Below are positions 1 through 8,378 of a stretch of 64,000 nt of DNA, piece after piece. This DNA comes from Tritrichomonas musculus (Eukaryota > Parabasalia > Tritrichomonadida > Tritrichomonadidae): contig JAPFFF010000065.1 in the NCBI GenBank assembly GCA_039105265.1, positions 434,001 to 498,000 of the forward strand. Direction: 5' to 3'. A program made the translations under genes and the position numbers. The notes under the pieces are model-generated. The model saw nothing but the letters and a program-made list of their open reading frames with translations, ran no database searches and was not told the DNA's origin. Numbering within the stretch: position 1 is the first letter of the stretch; every line of letters starts with the position of its first letter.

Positions 1-2
1 TC

Positions 3-1184
3 CAAGAGATAGAAACAGAGCACCTCCATATCATTGTAATGGAATTGATCGAAGGGATTTCGGCGCTTGACTACGTAAATGAAACCAGTGGAATCCAAAT
101 TTCTGAAGCAAAAGATATTTTTACCCAACTACTTATCGCAATCGAATATTTGCATAACGAAGCGCATATCACGCATCGTGACTTAAAACTTGAAAATATT
201 ATGATAGATTATTATGGCCATATACGATTAATAGACTTCGGTTTTAGTTCAATGAAAACAATGATGTCTACTTGCTGCGGTACAATTCCATATTGCGCTC
301 CAGAAGTTTTATCTTGTGAATCTTATACTAAAGCCTCAGATATTTGGAGCTTAGGAATTGTTTTATATGCACTTATTGACGGAAATTTACCCTTTTACCA
401 CCCAAATATTAACACCTTAGTCACGCTTATTGTTGAATCCAGCGTTTCTTTTCCGGAAACTATCACAGGTCCTGTTCGTGACTTATTATCAAAAATGCTC
501 ATTAAAGATCCAAATACTAGAATTACAATTGATGAAATCAAAGTCCACCCATTTATTTGTCAAGAAAAACTTTTACAAATTAATTACAAGCAGCTTTTTT
601 CCCCGTCATTCAAGGGTGGTCCTTCAATGCTTAAATTTTACAATTCTACTGACAAAGTTCAACCTATAAAATGCTTTAAGCACTCTTCAGGTTCTGGAAT
701 ACCAGCTCCAATTAAAAAATCATCACATTTAAGGCCAATTAATACAAATTTGTTAAAGTCAAAAAATTTTGATTTTAATCTTCAAGAAAGAATTTTATTA
801 AAAACTGATAATATCGATCAATTAATAGATAGTAGAAGGGATTTCGCCGAAAATTTAAATAGACTCATTGATTCTGCCTATACAAAGAATAAACAATATA
901 GTAATATGAAACTAGTTAATTCATGTGATATGATTCCAGAAATTCATATAGCACCACCAAATTATATTCCCCTTCCAAAAAAAGATTTTGAGCTTTCTAG
1001 TGACCAGATTCAATTTACAAGTACAGCTTATCGGAAAAGAAGGCTTTCTGGTGATCAAAGTTCACATATAGCTAAGAGATTTTTAGCACCAATTTCTGAT
1101 ATTAAGCCAAACCCAGATTATTTTAGTGATGGATGTGAAGATAATAATAATGAAATTCTAACTGAAGAACAAATACTGATGTAA
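3..1184 (+). CDS. CAMK-like Ser/Thr protein kinase, 5' partial
   Basis: The frame is open from the window edge (first whole codon at 3), so the N-lobe with the glycine loop and ATP-binding lysine lies outside. The ATG at 39 is internal: it falls in the hinge (IIVMELIEG). Visible kinase landmarks, counted from that Met, are the catalytic loop HRDLKLEN (about residue 46), IDFG (about 65), GTIPYCAPE (about 82-90) and SDIWSLGIVLYALIDG, which is the CAMK/SNF1-like pattern. The kinase domain ends near residue 175 (HPFI). The last 200 residues are polar, low in complexity and probably regulatory. No upstream promoter is in view. The stop is TAA. Trichomonads carry large expansions of this family, so no orthologue is named. 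Confidence 0.85.
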   Translation, partial: QEIETEHLHIIVMELIEGISALDYVNETSGIQISEAKDIFTQLLIAIEYLHNEAHITHRDLKLENIMIDYYGHIRLIDFGFSSMKTMMSTCCGTIPYCAPEVLSCESYTKASDIWSLGIVLYALIDGNLPFYHPNINTLVTLIVESSVSFPETITGPVRDLLSKMLIKDPNTRITIDEIKVHPFICQEKLLQINYKQLFSPSFKGGPSMLKFYNSTDKVQPIKCFKHSSGSGIPAPIKKSSHLRPINTNLLKSKNFDFNLQERILLKTDNIDQLIDSRRDFAENLNRLIDSAYTKNKQYSNMKLVNSCDMIPEIHIAPPNYIPLPKKDFELSSDQIQFTSTAYRKRRLSGDQSSHIAKRFLAPISDIKPNPDYFSDGCEDNNNEILTEEQILM

Positions 1185-1370
1185 TTATATTCATTTGACT
1201 GATCTTATTTGATGCGGGCTGTTTATCTATATTAATAAATTTTTTTATATAACATATAAGTATATATCATTTTTATTAAAAGTTGCATGGTGTTTTTTTT
1301 ACCCGATATCAGATATGAAATGTGATATAAAAATAATTGTAAACTTGATAACGTTTTTTTCAAGTATTTT

Positions 1371-1404
<34 letters not shown>

Positions 1405-1478
1405 CAAGGATAACCGTTTTTTATAGTAAAATTTCAATAAGCTCATATAAAAAGTTCGTATTTTGATTTTAAATCTAG
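1185..1478. other. AT-rich intergenic stretch with long poly-T
   Basis: Non-coding. It contains a T-run at about 1371-1404 and a roughly 45-bp segment (about 1306-1352) that recurs in reverse orientation near 29408-29455 on the far side of the transposon nest. Confidence 0.6.
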
Positions 1479-1810
1479 GTTTTTGATAATACTGTTATTA
1501 ATGAAGAAATATATTGGGTAGAGGAGATAGATGGAATATCCTATGAATGTGGCTATGAACCAAGGGATGATGGTTATTGGTGCTTTAATGTTGAAGGCTT
1601 CAATACCAAATTAATATTAGCCGAAAAAATATTGAAACAGGATGAAATAGCTTTAAAGAGTGATATTACATCATTATTGGATGACTTATATTGGAGAATA
1701 TTTTATTCAGGATTTCACAAATCATATAGGAGGATATCCCAGAATTATGCTGGTATTCTTACGATACTAGCTCTAAAAAATTAATTGTATATGTCGAATA
1801 TAATAGTTTA
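1479..1810 (+). pseudogene. Remnant of an unrecognised gene, left of the transposon nest
   Basis: A 102-codon frame (1479-1784) without a start codon reads as protein-like sequence (EIYWVEEIDGISYECGYEP, then FYSGFHKSYRR). Past about 1725 another frame carries the better protein-like reading (DIPELCWYSYDTSSKKLIVY), so the fragment has at least one frameshift. It runs straight into the end of the mariner-like element at 1811. The segment YDTSSKKLIVYVEYNS resembles YDSNDKKHYVRVNYS on the other side of the nest (about 28554-28600), so the two flanks belong to one gene family or to one duplicated gene. I do not recognise the family. Confidence 0.45.
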
Positions 1811-2021
1811 TATCGGGTGGTGAAAAAGTTCGTGCGTTTTAAATAACTCTTTCAATTATAAACCATTTTTATAATTCATAGGTAATTAAAATACTAATTT
1901 ATGTGCTTCAATTTATTATTTGAAAATATTGGTTCTTTATCAAGCACACAAAGAAATATTTTGAATTTAAAAAACATAGGCCAAATTATTTTTTTCAAAA
2001 ATGAAAGTTTGCAAAATAATA

Positions 2022-2354
2022 TAGGTGGGCTCGAACTTGATCTCCTAAAAAGTCGTAAATAGGACTTAAAGTCTAAAAAGTTTATCTCAAAAAATCTTTA
2101 ATTTGATTTAAAGTCTAAAAAGTTTATCTCAAAAAATCTTTAATTTAATTTTAAGTCTAAAAAGTTTATCTCAAAAAATCATTAAATTGAATTAAAGTCT
2201 AAAATATTTCATCTAATTCGTCATTAAAATATTCTATTCCCTCAAAAGTTTATCTCAAAAAGTCTCTCAATTTATAACTAACTAGAAAAACATTTATACT
2301 AAAAAATCAAATTATTATGGCTATGTCTCGAACTTTTTTGATCAAAAAATCTTT
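2022..2354 (+). repeat. Left 333-bp inverted repeat of element C
   Basis: It matches 27181-27513 in reverse complement throughout, as far as can be read. It contains a 42-bp direct repeat in about 3.6 copies (roughly 2060-2215; core AAAGTCTAAAAAGTTTATCT), a plausible array of subterminal transposase-binding sites. Confidence 0.85.
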
Positions 2355-2428
2355 GAAATTATGCAAAATACTCTTTTTTAAAAAATCAAAAAGTCTTTTT
2401 TTTGAAATATATTTTTTTCTTGCAGGAA

Positions 2429-2705
2429 AGTAGTGATAGTGTATCAATAATCGGGACCAGATAAATCCCACCCAAAAACGCCTTTAAATGGCCCATATTT
2501 GGGCCCCATAAATTCCAAAAATGGCCCATATTCGGGTCAATATTCAAAATCCACATACTGCATACCTCCCCAAAACGCTTATAAAACGCCCATATTCGGG
2601 CCCATACAAATTCCGAAAATAGCCCACCTATGGACCACCTATGGGACCACCTATGGAGCAGACCGATGGGAACACCTATGGAACGTTCCGATGGCGACAC
2701 AGACC
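2429..2705 (+). repeat. Left terminal inverted repeat of the Maverick
   Basis: 277 bp, identical to the reverse complement of 26050-26326. It is much richer in GC than the flanks and built of short stutters: several CCACCTATGG units near the inner end and repeated AATGGCCCATAT units near the outer end. Confidence 0.95.
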
Positions 2706-2797
2706 ATAACAGACAAAAATATTCCATATTTGGGAACTCAGATGAATTTGGGAAAACCTATTTTATATTTGAATATTGATTTTTTATCGCATCCCAA

Positions 2798-3277
2798 ATG
2801 GAAGCCACTCCAAACCACCTCAATGTCTACGAATACATCAACACACTAGTAGCCCTATTGCCAAAGCCTGATGAATTTGCACAATGCAATTTCGCGATAT
2901 TATGTGACAAGTTCCCATTCAACTTGAAGAACTCATTGTACCTCGCGAAGGTCCTATATGTATCACTCCAGAATGATACTGAAACCATTAGATTCTACCC
3001 TAATAAGCTCAAGGAGATGAACCTCGAATTCGTCAAATTGACATCCAATAGTAGACGCAAATTGAGTGTCAACATGCAGGAGTTCTTCGTAAATGGGAAT
3101 ACCGAAAAGCACGAATACAAGGAATGTCCGTATTACAACTACTCGATTGAGAGAACCAATATAAATACCAAGGATCTCATCGCCAAATTACGTGAAAAAT
3201 ACAATATTGTAGAACCTGATGTATTCATCGGCAAGCATCAGGATTTGGTATTGGATGCTGACCCAGAGTTTGCCTAA
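2798..3277 (+). CDS. Maverick part: unrecognised 159-aa protein
   Basis: First gene inside the left repeat. It is soluble-looking, with no membrane segment. The ATG is preceded by TTTTTTATCGCATCCCAA, nearly the same leader found before the KilA-N gene at the other end of the element. It converges with the packaging ATPase, and the two stop codons overlap by a few bases (3274-3277). No family recognised. Confidence 0.6.
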   Translation: MEATPNHLNVYEYINTLVALLPKPDEFAQCNFAILCDKFPFNLKNSLYLAKVLYVSLQNDTETIRFYPNKLKEMNLEFVKLTSNSRRKLSVNMQEFFVNGNTEKHEYKECPYYNYSIERTNINTKDLIAKLREKYNIVEPDVFIGKHQDLVLDADPEFA

Positions 3278-4230
3278 ACCTTTGAGTACACCACTTGCAT
3301 ATCATGTTCAACCGTGTTCACCAATATGAAATCATGTCCAGATAAGGTCCTATATTTTTGCCACAACTCCTCGAACTCACAAGGTATGCTCACCTGCTGA
3401 TATATGTAATTGAGTTTCTGTCGTGAGAACCCATTGAATATGAAGAATGATGTGCAGTTATTTTTGTAATCGGTTGGCACACCCTTGAAGAACTGGATAT
3501 TGATGTATACGATTGAGTTCTTATGACGCAACTGGGTGATATAGTTTGTGAAGTATGCTGACTTCAACAGCTTGCTCTTAATGAAGTCCTCGCACAGGAT
3601 TATGGTGTTGAGTGGTACATTGGGTTTCCCGAGTTTGTTGATATGGAGGAACTCAAACATCTGCTGCAGCTTGGAATCATCTAAGACCTTCGGTCCGCAA
3701 TTCGTAGAATTGTTTACACTCTTCCCAACTGAGCTATATTTGTTATACAGTTCCTTCCATAAATCGAGCTCCTTCAAATACCGTTCAGCATTACTATCAG
3801 CGACGACCTCAATGGGCAAGTTGATGAGCTCGCGTTGAGATTCAAATGTGGAATCATTTATAATACCGTTCTTACTCACATACACGATCATATGAAAACC
3901 CCCATTATTGAGTCTACTCATCTGAATGATATCGCGAATTACTGTATGGCTCTTGCCTTTGCCTTGTGATGCTACCAGTATGTTCAAAGTATTGTACCAC
4001 GCATAGATCCCATTAGCGATTGGCCTTATGGATGCATTCGTGATTTTATCCCTATTCTTGGAATAGGCCTCACTCATAGCCTCGTCAACATCGAATCTCT
4101 TGGATACCGGTTGCTGCTTCTGGTACATATCGAATGTATCAAAATCAATTGGATCCTCACTGGAACTGTCTGATAATTCAATAGATGTATAGTCGAAAAG
4201 GGTTGGTTGTAGGCGCTTGTAATATAACAT
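3274..4230 (-). CDS. Maverick part: packaging ATPase (FtsK/HerA, A32-like)
   Basis: 318 aa. A Walker A-type loop NILVASQGKGKSHT lies near residue 85-97 and a Walker B-type strand TIILCEDF near 208, the spacing of poxvirus A32-type genome-packaging ATPases carried by Mavericks. Expected role: pumping the element's DNA into the capsid. The ATG is preceded by TTTATTTTTGATTAA, the leader motif shared by this element's genes. It lies just downstream of a 49-aa membrane-protein gene on the same strand. Confidence 0.8.
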   Translation of the reverse strand: MLYYKRLQPTLFDYTSIELSDSSSEDPIDFDTFDMYQKQQPVSKRFDVDEAMSEAYSKNRDKITNASIRPIANGIYAWYNTLNILVASQGKGKSHTVIRDIIQMSRLNNGGFHMIVYVSKNGIINDSTFESQRELINLPIEVVADSNAERYLKELDLWKELYNKYSSVGKSVNNSTNCGPKVLDDSKLQQMFEFLHINKLGKPNVPLNTIILCEDFIKSKLLKSAYFTNYITQLRHKNSIVYINIQFFKGVPTDYKNNCTSFFIFNGFSRQKLNYIYQQVSIPCEFEELWQKYRTLSGHDFILVNTVEHDMQVVYSKV

Positions 4231-4249
4231 TTAATCAAAAATAAAGCTC

Positions 4250-4399
4250 TTAGGCATACAATGTACGCCTTAGCTCATCGGTCAGCTCAGGTGGTTCATC
4301 TTCAGCTGTAAGCGATACCAGTAATAGCAGTTCAACTACATTGGTCACCAATATCAATCCCAATAGTATATTCATAATGATTTCACTTGCATTGGCCAT
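4250..4399 (-). CDS. Maverick part: 49-aa single-span membrane protein
   Basis: A small frame from ATG at 4399 to TAA at 4250. Residues 7-30 (IIMNILLGLILVTNVVELLL and onward) form one hydrophobic helix, followed by an acidic tail (AEDEPPELTDEL). The start has a leader resembling that of other genes here (TTTGCATAAATG). The next gene, the packaging ATPase, starts 19 bases after its stop. Small membrane proteins are common in Polinton-like and virophage genomes, but no specific match is claimed. Confidence 0.5.
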   Translation of the reverse strand: MANASEIIMNILLGLILVTNVVELLLLVSLTAEDEPPELTDELRRTLYA

Positions 4400-4409
4400 T
4401 TATGCAAAT

Positions 4410-4724
4410 TTAAATACAAATTTTGAGTGATATTGAGTGCCTTATGAGCTCGGTCCATACATGGTTATATCCATATTTCAACTCATTGGATACCCCGTTT
4501 TTGGACACCAATATCTTATCGATTTTCATGTACTTCGAGTTTGAAACACAACCAGTGCACCCACTGTCCTCATTGATGACCAGCTCAACCTTGTCAGCCT
4601 TAGTGAGTATCTTAATGAGCTCCATCAGCGTATTGCTATGACACACAAGATAGTTGTTCATCCTCAGTGGATTGGTCTCATAGATATTCAGCAATATCTC
4701 GAGGAATTTATTTTTGGTACCCAA
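4410..4724 (-). CDS. Maverick part: unrecognised small protein frame
   Basis: About 100 codons are open. The reported left edge of the frame starts with TTG, so the true start is uncertain. It contains two cysteine pairs (SGCTGC region) and otherwise mixed alpha/beta composition. Function unknown. Confidence 0.4.
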   Translation of the reverse strand: MGTKNKFLEILLNIYETNPLRMNNYLVCHSNTLMELIKILTKADKVELVINEDSGCTGCVSNSKYMKIDKILVSKNGVSNELKYGYNHVWTELIRHSISLKICI

Positions 4725-4728
4725 GTCG

Positions 4729-5004
4729 TCAGTGTCGGGGTCTAATGAACGTTCGGTCGGTGGACTGTTTATTGGAGCAACTGATGGATATGGACCAGTT
4801 GTCGAGGGTGTAGTAAAATTTGCATCCTGGGTGCCAGTTTGCGTGGGGGTAAACGACTTGGGGTTGCATCTGTGGGACTTGAGGGTATGATACCGGTTGA
4901 ACTGGTGGAGGTCTATTCGCAGCGATCTTAATATTCACATTCTGCTCTTGCTTAACACTCGCATCATTCTCACTTGATAGAATTCTAGCCTTATGGAGAG
5001 ACAT
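4729..5004 (-). CDS. Maverick part: proline/glutamine-rich small protein frame
   Basis: Starts at ATG 5004 after the leader AATATTTTTGCACTTTGGAA. The middle is rich in Pro, Gln and Val (PPPVQPVSYPQVPQ), so probably disordered. It lies immediately downstream of the major capsid protein gene on the same strand. No family recognised. Confidence 0.4.
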   Translation of the reverse strand: MSLHKARILSSENDASVKQEQNVNIKIAANRPPPVQPVSYPQVPQMQPQVVYPHANWHPGCKFYYTLDNWSISISCSNKQSTDRTFIRPRH

Positions 5005-5046
5005 TTCCAAAGTGCAAAAATATTTTTACCACTAATACCATATTTC

Positions 5047-6999
5047 TTATGCCATTTCTGGATCAACTTGAGAGCCAGCTGGTGATTCATCATCGATATA
5101 TTCAAGGCCATCGAGTGAGAGCTTGAAGTAGGTGTCTCTGCATAAACAGAGTTGTACAGGTGGTGGTCTAACAATGGCTCCACTTGGTTCGATAATCTTG
5201 TAATATGTATCATTATCACCAGTGAATATTGGTTGACCATTGACTTGAATTTGGATATTGCCTTTGCCACCATCTAAGCCATCATAACAGTATCCAGCAG
5301 ATGCACGTTCAGTTTGGACATTGAATACAAATGATGTGGCATCACTCAATGTATTGCGATATCGAACACCATTTTCATCGTTCTTGGGCATGGTGAAGCT
5401 ATCTTCGAATTCCTTTGAACATTGGAGTGTGATACCATCGAGGTCTCCAGCTGTTAATTGGCTTTCGAAGAATCTGGCGCCAATGGTACTGACATTCTCA
5501 TCTGGGAAGTTCTTACCACCGATATTCAAAAAGCAGTTTTGGTAAACCGGATTCTCAAATACAGTCAAATCATTGTGATGCTTGGGGAACAACAATGACA
5601 TGCTTGTGACATTGATTAATGGGATATTCAATGTAGACTTGATTCCGTTAGCGGCAGCTGCAATTGGGAATGCATGGTAATCGACCTTTTGAGATGGGAT
5701 TACTAGGCCTTCACGTAATATGGATTCAATGCTTGCACGAGTGGCTTCACAAACACCATATCCTTGCATGTTGGACTTACAGAGAGTGATGGTCATTCGG
5801 TTAACAGTGAGTGTTGCTGGTTGTGATGAGTAATGAGCACTCATCAATTTATTAGCTTCGGTTTTAGATACGAAATTGACGTAAACGTGACCTGCATGTG
5901 ATGGTTGAGGTAATTTACCATGTTCTTTGGTATAATGAGCTTGGCAAATTGCTTTATTATCATCAGTCTTTTCAATTCCAAGTTCAGTAAACTCATCATC
6001 TGTAAATGCAAAGATTAATGAACAATTTTCAATCAGATCATCGAAATCACCTCCAGATGCAGATACGTATTGTTCTCTAACTTCATACTTCAATTGATAT
6101 TTAGTTGGTGTTGGTTCGGGAGATGGTGGATTTGGATTATCACCAGGTCCTGGGATGATAGCCTCATTACCGATTTGAGTGAATTGGTGTTTGAGATGTC
6201 CATGTGCTTTGATTTGTTTGAGTTTGTCGAGTTCCTCTGGGGATACGGTATCATTATCTTCTAGGAATGCCTTGGCTTCAGCAACCGTGTATGGGTCAAT
6301 GGCAGCCCAAACAAGACCAGCTGGACTGACTTGGAATCTAATGGATAAATCACCAATGATTCCGTTAGGGAATAAGTCGAATGCCTGTAATGCAAGCAAG
6401 TCATCAAATGGTACATTCAAGTCGAATTCAGTTGTGGTCTTACCACCATCCTTGAAGCTATTGAGATTAACGTATGAACCAGCATGAGTTTGACTGTAAT
6501 TGCTGATGTTCTCCCATAAGCTGTGAACGAATCTGCGGCGCATCTTCTCAGTCTCTGGTTTCAAAACCGAGTATAGGAAGCCCTCGCGAATGCATTCATT
6601 TTGCTGATATCCGACATTGACATTGTTATGGAGAATCTCGAGCCTGTCAAACAATTGGTTCGAGGACTTAAATCCGACAAACAGTTTATAGAAGTTATTT
6701 GGATCATTGATCTCTTGCAATTTGGCCAAATCGGTGTTCAATTGCAAATCGAGTTTGATGTGGAATGTGAGGAAGCCTTTGTCGATATCGCTAATGAAGT
6801 GGTCGGGATGTGTTAATGAAATCTGTGAGTACTGGCCTTGGTGAAATGGGGCTGGCTGGTCATGGCAATCGACAGTTCTAAATGAGAAGCTTCTGGTACC
6901 ATCATTCACATTGATGATATTTCTCATCTTCTGGAATGTGTCATTGACATTCCCAACCTCGTATTTCAAATTGTGAGCTCTTTCGTTCCTGTATCTCAT
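5047..6999 (-). CDS. Maverick part: major capsid protein (double jelly-roll type)
   Basis: 650 aa from ATG at 6999 (MRYRNERAHN); the frame is open further upstream, but only to non-ATG codons. Length, position and the beta-rich, cysteine-poor composition fit the double jelly-roll capsid protein described for Mavericks, including those of Trichomonas. Segments such as ISDIDKGFLTFHIKLDL and QLFDRLEILHNN match my memory of that family but were not searched. It is divergent with the small amphipathic protein gene at 7047, sharing a 47-bp promoter region. Confidence 0.7.
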   Translation of the reverse strand: MRYRNERAHNLKYEVGNVNDTFQKMRNIINVNDGTRSFSFRTVDCHDQPAPFHQGQYSQISLTHPDHFISDIDKGFLTFHIKLDLQLNTDLAKLQEINDPNNFYKLFVGFKSSNQLFDRLEILHNNVNVGYQQNECIREGFLYSVLKPETEKMRRRFVHSLWENISNYSQTHAGSYVNLNSFKDGGKTTTEFDLNVPFDDLLALQAFDLFPNGIIGDLSIRFQVSPAGLVWAAIDPYTVAEAKAFLEDNDTVSPEELDKLKQIKAHGHLKHQFTQIGNEAIIPGPGDNPNPPSPEPTPTKYQLKYEVREQYVSASGGDFDDLIENCSLIFAFTDDEFTELGIEKTDDNKAICQAHYTKEHGKLPQPSHAGHVYVNFVSKTEANKLMSAHYSSQPATLTVNRMTITLCKSNMQGYGVCEATRASIESILREGLVIPSQKVDYHAFPIAAAANGIKSTLNIPLINVTSMSLLFPKHHNDLTVFENPVYQNCFLNIGGKNFPDENVSTIGARFFESQLTAGDLDGITLQCSKEFEDSFTMPKNDENGVRYRNTLSDATSFVFNVQTERASAGYCYDGLDGGKGNIQIQVNGQPIFTGDNDTYYKIIEPSGAIVRPPPVQLCLCRDTYFKLSLDGLEYIDDESPAGSQVDPEMA

Positions 7000-7046
7000 T
7001 TTGTATCTTGGAAAAAAGCTTGAAATCACATTTTTGTATATACCAA
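7000..7046. promoter_or_regulatory. Divergent promoter between capsid and amphipathic protein genes
   Basis: 47 bp separate the two ATGs. On the plus side ACATTTTTGTATATACCAA precedes the start; on the minus side CTTTTTTCCAAGATACAAA does. Both are variants of the T-rich leader found before most genes of the element. Confidence 0.45.
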
Positions 7047-7298
7047 ATGGGTATTGGCATCTTCAAGAAGATTAAGAACGCTTTCAAGAACGTCGGCAGT
7101 AAGCTCAAGAATGCAGCTCAAACTGTCATCCGCAACATCCCAAGGGCAGTTGATATTGGAAAGGGGATCATCAATAGGATCAAGCCAATCGCCGACTTCA
7201 TACCAGGTGTTGGACCAGTTGTAGACACCATCAGCACTGGACTCAATTACGTAAGCAAAGCTAATGATATAGGCAAATCCATACTGGACAAGGTTTAA
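7047..7298 (+). CDS. Maverick part: small amphipathic protein, possibly membrane-active
   Basis: 83 aa from the ATG at 7047 (MGIGIFKKIKNAFKNVGSKL). The N-terminus is a basic amphipathic helix, followed by another amphipathic or hydrophobic stretch (IADFIPGVGPVVDTISTGL). The layout recalls membrane-lytic minor virion proteins such as adenovirus protein VI or picornavirus-type lytic peptides. This is a composition argument only. It is divergent from the capsid gene. Confidence 0.5.
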   Translation: MGIGIFKKIKNAFKNVGSKLKNAAQTVIRNIPRAVDIGKGIINRIKPIADFIPGVGPVVDTISTGLNYVSKANDIGKSILDKV

Positions 7299-7348
7299 TC
7301 ATCATAGAATATCCACATACATATGAATATATTTTTGTCCGTTTTGAA

Positions 7349-7783
7349 ATGAATTGCGATATTAGGGTTATTAATGATAACAAGATGGAGCAACGCACGT
7401 TCAACTCAGTAGAGGAGTTCGACCTGTTCTACCAGAAGTACAAGGACATGTTCAATGAGAAGACCACCAATTACCTCAATAAAACCTACAAAATAATCAC
7501 CCCCGAATGCGAGTACAGGATTACCAAACGCACTGGCAAGGATGGCTCCAGTAATGTGTTTCTCAAGAAGATCACCAAGCCATCCGATAGTGACAACCTG
7601 GTGGAGATCCAATTGGCAAGCATTCGAGCTGACATCAATGCATTGCAGTCAACAGTTGATGAATACACCAAACGGATTACCACTCTGGAGAACACCATTA
7701 GCGTGATCACCACAAAAATAAATCAGCTCACCAGTACTGTGAATGAGTGTACTGATGCAGTGAACAGTCTCCTGAGGCATTAG
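7349..7783 (+). CDS. Maverick part: coiled-coil protein, 144 aa
   Basis: The N-terminal 80 residues are mixed and basic; residues about 88-140 form a regular coiled coil (IRADINALQSTVDEYTKRIT). The leader ATATTTTTGTCCGTTTTGAA precedes the ATG. It may be a trimeric stalk or a structural adaptor. No family recognised. Confidence 0.55.
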   Translation: MNCDIRVINDNKMEQRTFNSVEEFDLFYQKYKDMFNEKTTNYLNKTYKIITPECEYRITKRTGKDGSSNVFLKKITKPSDSDNLVEIQLASIRADINALQSTVDEYTKRITTLENTISVITTKINQLTSTVNECTDAVNSLLRH

Positions 7784-8007
7784 ATCTTGGAATTATTTGG
7801 GATTACCTGGTGATTGAGTGAGTGGTGTAGAGTTGATGATGTTGACTTGATGATTGGGTCATGCACAACACACCCCTTATCTTCATATTTTGGGACTGTG
7901 GGTTTGGTACAACTCATAGTTCGCCTATTTCGCATGTGACGTTCCAGGTGATTGAAATACGTGAGCCCATTTGAATCTCTTAATACACGGCGTTCCTCAT
8001 ATGACAT
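7780..8007 (-). CDS. Maverick part: unrecognised basic protein, 75 aa
   Basis: Frame from ATG 8007, with a T-rich leader (GTGTTTTTTCAAGATTAA) like other genes of the element. Contains His/Cys/Arg-rich stretches (FNHLERHMRNRRTMSC). It converges with the coiled-coil gene and is divergent from the gene at 8042, with 34 bp between starts. Confidence 0.45.
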   Translation of the reverse strand: MSYEERRVLRDSNGLTYFNHLERHMRNRRTMSCTKPTVPKYEDKGCVVHDPIIKSTSSTLHHSLNHQVIPNNSKI

Positions 8008-8041
8008 TTAATCTTGAAAAAACACTTTTTTTCATATCTAA

Positions 8042-8275
8042 ATGACTGAATTGGGTGAATACAAGAAGGAGATTCCAGAGCTTAAGCGCATCAAACACGA
8101 TCTCAAGGAGAAGTGCTATATGTATAAGGGCCACCTCAATAACATCAAAGGGGGTATGCTGGGTAGCAATGGACTAGCCGTTCGTGAATCACTGATTGAG
8201 GATATCAATAGTCTGAAGGAGAAGGTCGCCAAACTCGAGAATGAGCTCGCTGAATTATCAAGCGATAACCACTAA
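8042..8275 (+). CDS. Maverick part: small coiled-coil protein, 77 aa
   Basis: Two heptad-patterned segments (YKKEIPELKRIKHDLKEK and SLKEKVAKLENELAELSS) with a glycine-rich turn between them, suggesting a helical hairpin or oligomeriser. Followed within 6 bp by a 26-bp palindrome. No family recognised. Confidence 0.5.
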   Translation: MTELGEYKKEIPELKRIKHDLKEKCYMYKGHLNNIKGGMLGSNGLAVRESLIEDINSLKEKVAKLENELAELSSDNH

Positions 8276-8280
8276 ATATG

Positions 8281-8306
8281 GGGTCGACGGGATTTCCCGC
8301 AGACCC
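8281..8306. repeat. 26-bp palindrome in the Maverick, copy 1
   Basis: GGGTC-NN-CGGG, three T, CCCG-NN-GACCC. It lies between the 77-aa gene and the integrase gene and could form a strong hairpin. The next ~35 bp (about 8307-8338) recur inverted at about 18083-18121, beside copy 2. Confidence 0.7.
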
Positions 8307-8378
8307 AGATTTCATGGAGATAACCACTGGAACAGCAATTTTGCTGTCCCGATTGAGACCACTATTTTTGCACATTAA

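Noticed and set aside
2499-2849. Open frame through the left Maverick terminal repeat, and its twin at 25978-26256
   Set aside because: Both use a non-ATG start and are a by-product of the GC-rich repeat; the same ~65 codons appear at both ends because the repeats are identical.
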